A DNA stretch of 64,000 nt. It comes from CAMASH01 sp041746635 (GTDB lineage: Bacteria; Verrucomicrobiota; Verrucomicrobiia; Chthoniobacterales; Terrimicrobiaceae). The DNA lies in contig JBGTGQ010000020.1 in NCBI GenBank assembly GCA_041746635.1, positions 21,755 to 85,754 of the forward strand. The letters run 5' to 3'. Position 1 is the first letter of the stretch. Every line of letters begins with the position of its first letter. Below the pieces are notes generated by a model. That model did no database searches. It saw only the letters and a list, made by a program, of their open reading frames with translations, and had not been told where the DNA came from. This document shows positions 58,768-64,000 of this stretch, one piece after another. The position numbers were made by a program, and so were the translations under genes.

Positions 58768-59415
58768 ATGTCTCCCCTCCACCATCAGCTTCTCAATGCC
58801 CGGCTCTACGGCATTCTTGATCTCGGTTATGTCCCGGCGGCTGAAGCCCCGACCGTCACGCAACGAATGCTGGAGGGCGGCGTGCAGATCCTGCAACTCC
58901 GCGCCAAGGGAAAACCCATCGAGCAAATCGCTGCCCTGGCGCGGGAACTGACCCCGTTGTGCCGCGCCCGTGGCGTCCCGTTTATTCTGAACGATTATCC
59001 CGCGTTGGTGCGGGAAACCGGAGCCGACGGCGCCCATGTCGGACAGGACGACATGAGCGTGGCCGAGGCCCGGCGGCTGGCCGGGGATGAGGCCATCATC
59101 GGCAAGTCCACCCACAGCCTGGCCCAGGCCATCGCGGCGCAAACGGAAGCCCCCGATTACATTGGTTTCGGCCCCCTCTTTGCCACGGCGACGAAAGCCG
59201 ATTATCAGCCAATCGGGCTGGCCGAAATCGCCCAGGCCTACCGGAGCCTTTCCCTGCCCATCTTCTGCATCGGCGGCATCAAGCAGGAAAACCTGCCGGA
59301 GGTTCTCCGGGCCGGGGCGCAAAGAGTGGTGATCGTGTCCGGCATCCTTCAGGCTGCCGATAGTACGGCTTACTGTCGTTACTGTTTAAATCAACTTTTC
59401 GACCTTCCAGAGTAA
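58768..59415 (+). CDS. thiE: Thiamine-phosphate synthase
   Basis: ThiE joins HMP-PP and thiazole phosphate to give thiamine phosphate. The 215-aa TIM-barrel protein has GILDLGYV at the first strand, LEGGVQILQLRAKGK, RGVPFILNDYPALV, GADGAHVGQDDMS, GKSTHSLAQA, YIGFGPLFATATK and FCIGGI. It follows the NTP transferase by 42 bases. No TPP riboswitch is seen upstream. Confidence 0.93.
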   Translation: MSPLHHQLLNARLYGILDLGYVPAAEAPTVTQRMLEGGVQILQLRAKGKPIEQIAALARELTPLCRARGVPFILNDYPALVRETGADGAHVGQDDMSVAEARRLAGDEAIIGKSTHSLAQAIAAQTEAPDYIGFGPLFATATKADYQPIGLAEIAQAYRSLSLPIFCIGGIKQENLPEVLRAGAQRVVIVSGILQAADSTAYCRYCLNQLFDLPE

Positions 59416-59760
59416 AAACGAGGAGGGCTTTGATTTGAGATCGGGGAGAACCTCACTACCGTGCATTTATCAGGCTGGCGTTATGCAAATACACTCTGCT
59501 CGTTGCCCCATCTCAATAGTATTCGGTCTTCAATTACGCAGAGACGGGTCCCTACTAAACCGACATTTTCGGGAACAATGCCTTTCATGCCGCGTTGATT
59601 GATGAATCTGGATATTTCGAACAGATTTCTTCTAATCCCAATCAAACCACCTGTGGCCGGACGCTGCCACCCCAAGGGGCGGTCAAGCAACCCACTTTTA
59701 CAGACAAAATGTTGCACTACCGCACTGCCGGCCTGCCATTTTTCGGAATAACGGTCCTGC
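59416..59760. other. AT-richer gap with no confident gene
   Basis: This 345-base stretch has noticeably lower GC than its surroundings. An open frame on the minus strand at 59481-59717 (78 aa, containing SRFINQRGMKGIVPENVGLV) has no motif that I recognise and may be a fragment. It lies downstream of the ATPase-tail copy and may be part of the same acquired segment. Confidence 0.4.
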
Positions 59761-59994
59761 TTACGGCTTCCAAGCGAGGGCGACGAGCCTCACGTCGATC
59801 CCGCTGCGCAAGGGCTTTATCTCCACCGTTTCAATTGACGGCTCCGTCGCGGCCACCGCCGCGCTTTCCGCTTCGAAATCCGTCTCAATTTCGGCAATAG
59901 ACTGGCGAATCTGCTCCGCACTTTGCTCCGCCGTGGCCACATCGGATCCCTCCTTCATGCTCCGCCCCACGCCCCGGGCCGCCGTGGCGTCTTT
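59761..59994 (-). pseudogene. Orphan 77-codon copy of the HerA-like ATPase C-terminus
   Basis: Read on the minus strand from just after the DUF4236/GYF stop, this gives KDATAARGVGRSMKEGSDVA and continues to VRLVALAWKP. It aligns without gaps to the last residues of the ATPase encoded at 60534-62882; by hand count 39 of 77 residues are identical. It has no domain beyond that tail. A GTG at 59970 could start a 69-aa peptide, but the structure looks like a detached gene end. Confidence 0.7.
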
Positions 59995-59997
59995 GCA

Positions 59998-60486
59998 TCA
60001 GCTCATGCGCATCACCCTCCGGATGGTTGAAACAATATCCGAAATTTCTACGGCTGATAGCTCACCCCAAGCCTCCATACCTTCTACCCAATACCGTGTC
60101 TCCCAGTTGATGGTCTCGTCCGCTAGCATAACTATGATCTGGAACCAAGAATACGGACCACACTGCACTTCATTCAACCAAAGGTAACAACAAAGTTTCT
60201 CCGGCGAGTCGGGAAATAAGTTCGCTACCGAATCGAGAGCAGATTTTGCCGCATCATCTGAATCAGCCCGTGCGAGAAGCGGAGGACGTTTCGATTTCTT
60301 TGTCGTGTGGAGATGCGAATACGAAACCCCTGTCCCCGGAACTCCCACAGTAGAGCGCAATCCACTCGCTCCCACATTCACCGTGGCACCAGGTGCACCC
60401 GCAGAAAGTGAAACGCCCTTCTTTCCGATATTGAGGTGGACTCCAGGCAGGAGTTTGATGCGATCTCGAAAACGAAACGATCCCAT
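59998..60486 (-). CDS. DUF4236/GYF-domain hypothetical protein
   Basis: The 162-aa protein begins MGSFRFRDRIKLLPGVHLNI, then KKGVSLSAGAPGATVNVGASGLRSTVGVPGTGVSY, which is the DUF4236 signature. Residues about 95-150 resemble a GYF_2/DUF4339 module (CYLWLNEVQCGPYSWFQIIVML, with WEGMEAWGEL-type WVEGMEAWGELSAVE). GYF-like domains bind proline-rich peptides; the function here is unknown. GC content is lower than in neighbouring genes. It is bracketed by the true ATPase gene end and a diverged copy of that end. Confidence 0.75.
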   Translation of the reverse strand: MGSFRFRDRIKLLPGVHLNIGKKGVSLSAGAPGATVNVGASGLRSTVGVPGTGVSYSHLHTTKKSKRPPLLARADSDDAAKSALDSVANLFPDSPEKLCCYLWLNEVQCGPYSWFQIIVMLADETINWETRYWVEGMEAWGELSAVEISDIVSTIRRVMRMS

Positions 60487-60533
60487 CAGCTTCGTTTAAT
60501 GCCAAAGGTTCGTTGAGCCAACTTTTCTTTTCT

Positions 60534-62882
60534 TCACCGAGGAAACCACGCGAGCGCCATAATGCGAATTGATACACCTCCCCGCAATGGCCTCACATCA
60601 ACTACATCAATGGTTGGTTCGGCCGCTCCAATGGCGGCCTTCTCCTTTGCAAAACTCTCATCGATATCCGTAATTTGCTTTTGAATACTCTCTACGCTTT
60701 CTTCAGCGGATCCCACGTCCGAGCCCTCTTTCACACTTCGACTCGCACCGCGTATCGCGGTGGTAGCTTTGGTGATAACTGCGGCATTCATTTTTTTTTG
60801 ACTCGAGAGCAGACCCACGAGCGCCGATCCAACCGAGATGATTGTCTGAATCCACGCTTGTGACGCTTGTCCCTTCTGCTGTTTGACAACGCCCTCCGCT
60901 TTAGCCAGCCGGGTTTGAAGGGCGGCTCGCTTAGGGGCGTATTTTTTCTCCAAAACTTCCAGTTCAGCCTCACGGCTCTTGCGCACTAGCTCCGCGATGC
61001 GGGCTTTGAAATCCGCCTCGGTTTCGTCCGGCTTGGAGGCGGCTTTCAATTCCGCGCTGCGGAAAATCCGCAGCGTCTGATTCGCCGCGACAGCTTGGAG
61101 AAAGTCTTTTTGCCATCCGGCGTAGTTTTTCGGCTGTGTGGCCGCAGCCGGCAGTTCCACGAATTCCGCGCCTTCGACGGGAGCTTTTTCCAACTCGCTC
61201 AAGGCCAGTTCGACGACCTGCGCCGCCGACCAGTTCACTCGGGACACGCCGTCGGGAACCGGACCAGACAGAATCACCTCGCGGGTTTGCTCGACCCCGA
61301 GCTTGGCGTCGCTGAAACGCACGCTGGCCGCGCCCAACAGTCTCGGCGCATAAACGACCGTTCCTCCCCCCGTGGCGGGCAGAAAAACCTGCGGCACGGA
61401 CGGCGGCAGCGCGGGACGCTGGGACGAGCTTTTTCCCGTTGCCACGGGGGCCGCGGCAACCGGGACCTCGGGTTTGCGTCCGGCCATGAGGACTTTGATC
61501 TGATCCTTGGTCAGCGGCCCGCGCAGGTAGCTCATGGTCCAGCGGGTCTCAAAAACCACCGGGCCGTCGTCGTGCACGTTGTTCATCAGAAAAACCCGGT
61601 TGCCCAACCCGGCCAGAACCGACTCCATGTCCTGACGGTCGAATTTTCCCCCGCCCGCCGCACCTTGCAATCCATCCAGCACGCGGGCTTTGTCACGTTC
61701 GGTCTGGAGGCGACCGATAAACCAAGTGCCGCAGTTCGAAAGCGCCTTGTAGTCGAGATCAACCGGATTTTGGGTGGCCAGCACGATGCCCACGCCAAAC
61801 GCCCGGGCCTGTTTGAGCAAAGTGAGCATAGGCAGCTTCGATGGCGGGTTGGCCGTCGGCGGCAGATAGCCGAAAATTTCGTCCATGTACACGATGGCTC
61901 GCAAGCTGGTCGTGCCGCTTTGTGCGCGAGTCCAGGACAACACCTCGTTTAACAAGATGGAAACAAAAAACATGCGCTCGTCGTCACCCAGATGGGCGAT
62001 GGAAAAAATGGCCAGCCGCGGTTTTCCAGCTTCGGTGTGAAGAAAGCGACCGACATCAAGCGGATCGCCTTTAAGCCAGGAGGAAAAATTCGGGGCCGAG
62101 AGCAGATTGTTGAGCGCCATAACCAGATCGAAACGATCTTTCGCCGGGTAGAAGGCCTCCAGGTCAATGACTCCGATATTTTGGAATGGTGGATGTTGGA
62201 TGCGCTCGATCAACGCAGAGAGTTCAAGATCATGTCCCTGCTGCCATTCGTGGTTCAGCAAGGCCGCCAGCAGGATGTATTCGCGGCTCTTCACCGGGTC
62301 CGCCGCGATCTTGAGCAAACCCAGCAAGCTCGCCACGGTCGTTTGCACCCGGCCGGCCCGGGCCTCCGGATCGTCGGTTTCCGGCGCGGCGAAGGAACCC
62401 ATGATGTTAACGGGAATTCCGGCGGTGCTGCCCGGCGTGTAAACGTCCATTTCCACCTTCCCGCGCAGCGTGCGGATGCGATCGCCGCTCTCGCCCCACG
62501 AGGCCAGACCGGTCTGCCACATTTTCGCCTGCTGGGCCGCAAAGGCGTCGGGCTCCAGTCCCTTCCGCCGGGCGTCGTCCTCGTTGATCCACGGACGAAA
62601 ATCCTCCGGGCGCAGGTCGGGAAAAGTCAGAAGCAAATTCGCCAGGTCGCCCTTGGGATCAATGATGATGGCGGGAATATTGTCCAACGCCGCTTCCTCC
62701 AGCAGGGAAAGACACAGGCCGGTCTTGCCGCTGCCCGTCATGCCCACACAGACCGCATGGGTCACCAGATCGCGCGAGTCGTAGAGCAAGGGAGTATTCT
62801 CGCCTTTTTTGGTGACGGGATCATACGGACGCCCCAGATAAAACGCCCCGAGCTTTTCGAAAAGGGCAGAATCGAGTGGCAT
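60534..62882 (-). CDS. HerA-like (DUF87/FtsK-HerA superfamily) ATPase
   Basis: The 782-aa P-loop ATPase has Walker A GMTGSGKTG at residues 47-55, AIIIDPKGDLANLLLTFPDL (HerA-type Walker A follow-on), Walker B LRAIVYMDEIFGYLPPTANP, and a sensor segment VGIVLATQNPVDLDYKALSN with an arginine finger-like RLQTERDK. A C-terminal region contains charged coiled coil (about residues 600-690) and a small end domain repeated downstream. Relatives include DNA-translocating and membrane-linked ATPases; the exact role is unknown. The ATG at 62882 gives MPLDSALFEKLGAFYLGRPYD. It diverges from an exported protein gene. Confidence 0.85.
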   Translation of the reverse strand: MPLDSALFEKLGAFYLGRPYDPVTKKGENTPLLYDSRDLVTHAVCVGMTGSGKTGLCLSLLEEAALDNIPAIIIDPKGDLANLLLTFPDLRPEDFRPWINEDDARRKGLEPDAFAAQQAKMWQTGLASWGESGDRIRTLRGKVEMDVYTPGSTAGIPVNIMGSFAAPETDDPEARAGRVQTTVASLLGLLKIAADPVKSREYILLAALLNHEWQQGHDLELSALIERIQHPPFQNIGVIDLEAFYPAKDRFDLVMALNNLLSAPNFSSWLKGDPLDVGRFLHTEAGKPRLAIFSIAHLGDDERMFFVSILLNEVLSWTRAQSGTTSLRAIVYMDEIFGYLPPTANPPSKLPMLTLLKQARAFGVGIVLATQNPVDLDYKALSNCGTWFIGRLQTERDKARVLDGLQGAAGGGKFDRQDMESVLAGLGNRVFLMNNVHDDGPVVFETRWTMSYLRGPLTKDQIKVLMAGRKPEVPVAAAPVATGKSSSQRPALPPSVPQVFLPATGGGTVVYAPRLLGAASVRFSDAKLGVEQTREVILSGPVPDGVSRVNWSAAQVVELALSELEKAPVEGAEFVELPAAATQPKNYAGWQKDFLQAVAANQTLRIFRSAELKAASKPDETEADFKARIAELVRKSREAELEVLEKKYAPKRAALQTRLAKAEGVVKQQKGQASQAWIQTIISVGSALVGLLSSQKKMNAAVITKATTAIRGASRSVKEGSDVGSAEESVESIQKQITDIDESFAKEKAAIGAAEPTIDVVDVRPLRGGVSIRIMALAWFPR

Positions 62883-62963
62883 GCCGCGCACGATAGATGG
62901 TTCGCGGCCGCTTTGGCGAGAATTCCTCTTGCAGAAACGCCAGTCGTGCGTTTTCTCGAATCC

Positions 62964-63671
62964 ATGCAATCCCTGCTCCGCGCCCTGTTCCTGCTTATCC
63001 TTCTCGCGGCCCCGGTTCGGGCCGGGATGCAGAAGGAATACATCCTCCTCAGCGGCGGTCCCTCCCTGGACGAGTGGGAAAAATACAAAGCGGCCCCACA
63101 CGATCGCTGGTGGGGAAACTTCATCCGCGCCGCCCGCGTGCGCATCGAGCAACTGCGCAAGGAACACGGTCCGAATGCCCGCATCACCTGGCTGGTTTAC
63201 CGGCCCGGCTACGCCCGGCGGGGTCAGCGGCAGGACAGGGCCGACCTCATCAGCAATATCGTGAGCGTGCGCGACAAATACGGTGTCAATCTCATCTTCT
63301 TCGACCGCACCGATCAGGTGATCAACTATCTCAATCGCGGACAGCCACGCGGCCAGGTGAAGATCGCCGGCTTTGAATTCTACGGGCATTCAAACCGGGC
63401 TTGCTTCATGTTCGACTACAGCAACGAAATCGACAGCGCCTCCAAAGTCTGGCTGCACGAATCGGAGTTGAAGAAAATCCAACGCGGCATCTTCACCCGT
63501 GACGCCTTTATCAAAAGCTGGGGCTGCCACACGGCGGAAAGCATGAGCAAGGCCTGGCGGCAGGCCACCGGCAAGAAGATGATCGGAGCCATCGGAAAAA
63601 CCGATTACGCCGATGGACACCTGCGTGGCTGGGTGCCCGCCCTCAGCGCGGGCAGCCGCTGGGGAGGCTAG
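62964..63671 (+). CDS. Putative exported hypothetical protein
   Basis: The 235-aa protein starts with a signal peptide (MQSLLRALFLLILLAAPVRA, likely cut after Ala20). The rest resembles an alpha/beta enzyme: ILLSGGPSLDEWEKYKAAPHDRWWGNFIRAA, ARITWLVYRPGYARR, GVNLIFFDRTDQVINYLN, IAGFEFYGHSNRACFMFDYSNE, WGCHTAESMSKAWRQATGKKMIGAIGKTDY. The FYGHSN and WGCHTAES segments could hold catalytic residues of a caspase/DUF4347-like or hydrolase fold, but I do not recognise the family. The ATG at 62964 is chosen for the signal peptide; it diverges from the HerA-like ATPase gene by 81 bp. Confidence 0.65.
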   Translation: MQSLLRALFLLILLAAPVRAGMQKEYILLSGGPSLDEWEKYKAAPHDRWWGNFIRAARVRIEQLRKEHGPNARITWLVYRPGYARRGQRQDRADLISNIVSVRDKYGVNLIFFDRTDQVINYLNRGQPRGQVKIAGFEFYGHSNRACFMFDYSNEIDSASKVWLHESELKKIQRGIFTRDAFIKSWGCHTAESMSKAWRQATGKKMIGAIGKTDYADGHLRGWVPALSAGSRWGG

Positions 63672-63674
63672 CAG

Positions 63675-64000
63675 CCTGTCGGACTTTTCCAAGCCTGGCG
63701 GCTTGAAAAATCCGAGGAAAAAAGTAATCGGGAGCATGGCCGCACAGGCGGGGGAAGGTGGCCAGGGAGCTCCGGAGGAGCTCGCAGCCATCAAGCGCGA
63801 GCACCATCATCGTAGCGTGAGCGATCTGGAGAAAAAAGATGACCCGCCCGCACCGGGACAAGGCGCCAGCTTCAGCGAGAAAATGGCTTATCGGGTGGCC
63901 ACCAAAGAAGGCCGGGCAAGATACAAGCAGAGGCAGCAGACCATCGAACCGGTTTTTGGAATCATCAAAGAGGCCATTGGGTTCCGCCGCTTTAGTCTGC
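63675..64000 (+). pseudogene. Transposase fragment, C-terminal part (IS1182/IS5-like DDE), runs off the window
   Basis: The plus strand after the exported protein gene is open to the window end and contains EKMAYRVATKEGRARYKQRQ with following QTIEPVFGIIKEAIGFRRFSL. This is the C-terminal E-containing region of IS1182-type DDE transposases (Q/K-x-x-x-E-P-V-F-G-x-I-K). Only the C-terminal part is present, with no N-terminal DD residues between it and the preceding gene, so it is a truncated element. The inverted repeat, if any, lies beyond the window. Confidence 0.7.

Noticed and set aside
59481..59717. A 78-codon minus-strand frame in the AT-richer gap
   Set aside because: No motif, no clear ribosome-binding site and no family resemblance; reported only as part of the gap description.
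1..64000. CRISPR arrays
   Set aside because: The repeats seen are palindromic, dispersed and variable in spacing; none forms a regular repeat-spacer series and no cas gene is present.

Overview
This is a GC-rich chromosomal segment of a diderm (Gram-negative) bacterium. The gene set (LptD, MlaEFD, tandem-NDK protein, zwf-opcA, RAYT/REP elements) and the general look of the proteins suggest Verrucomicrobiota or a close PVC relative. That placement comes from recall of family distributions and was not tested by search. Almost all of the window is housekeeping DNA. There is no prophage, plasmid backbone, rRNA operon or CRISPR array.

Layout. 1-8.5 kb: ruvA with a partial gene behind it, hpt, yraN, a two-gene nucleotidyltransferase cassette, trpS, a DUF1275 membrane protein and a minus-strand Mla/Mce lipid-transport operon. 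8.8-20 kb: carB, a half-size EamA transporter, a cNMP-binding protein, rpsO-pnp, nuoEF, and a WYL-type regulator fused in frame to a RAYT (REP-associated tyrosine transposase). 20-33 kb: xseA, bioB-rpiB, a glycerophosphodiesterase-like protein, DUF3597, a zincin, zwf-opcA, thiD with a YugP-type protease, an M24 peptidase, prmA, a tandem NDK protein and an aminotransferase. 33-47 kb: DUF58, rpmA-rplU, tRNA-Leu(GAG), a class-III aminotransferase beside an NCS1 permease, galE, dnaE, trxA, a Prc protease and an MBL hydrolase. 47-64 kb: a GspF/pilin pair, ugd, lptD, an hsdM remnant, tRNA-Ser(GGA), the threonine operon hom-thrC-lysC, an NTP transferase, thiE, a DUF4236/GYF protein, a HerA-like ATPase, an exported protein and a transposase fragment.

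The unusual content is the repeats. At least two cloverleaf-shaped REP families and several MITE-like inverted repeats are scattered through the window. One family (termini GGAGGG...CCCTCC) surrounds the RAYT, often begins at or within a few bases of stop codons, and lies in frame inside coding sequence in carB, at the N-terminus of the WYL regulator, at the WYL/RAYT junction and probably in prmA.

A second theme is duplicated gene 3' ends flanking inserted DNA. A 56-bp copy of the yraN 3' end brackets the nucleotidyltransferase cassette. A trpS-like tail lies beyond a REP. A 77-codon diverged tail of the HerA-like ATPase lies beyond the DUF4236/GYF gene. These look like cassettes that insert at gene 3' ends and leave a second copy of the end behind.
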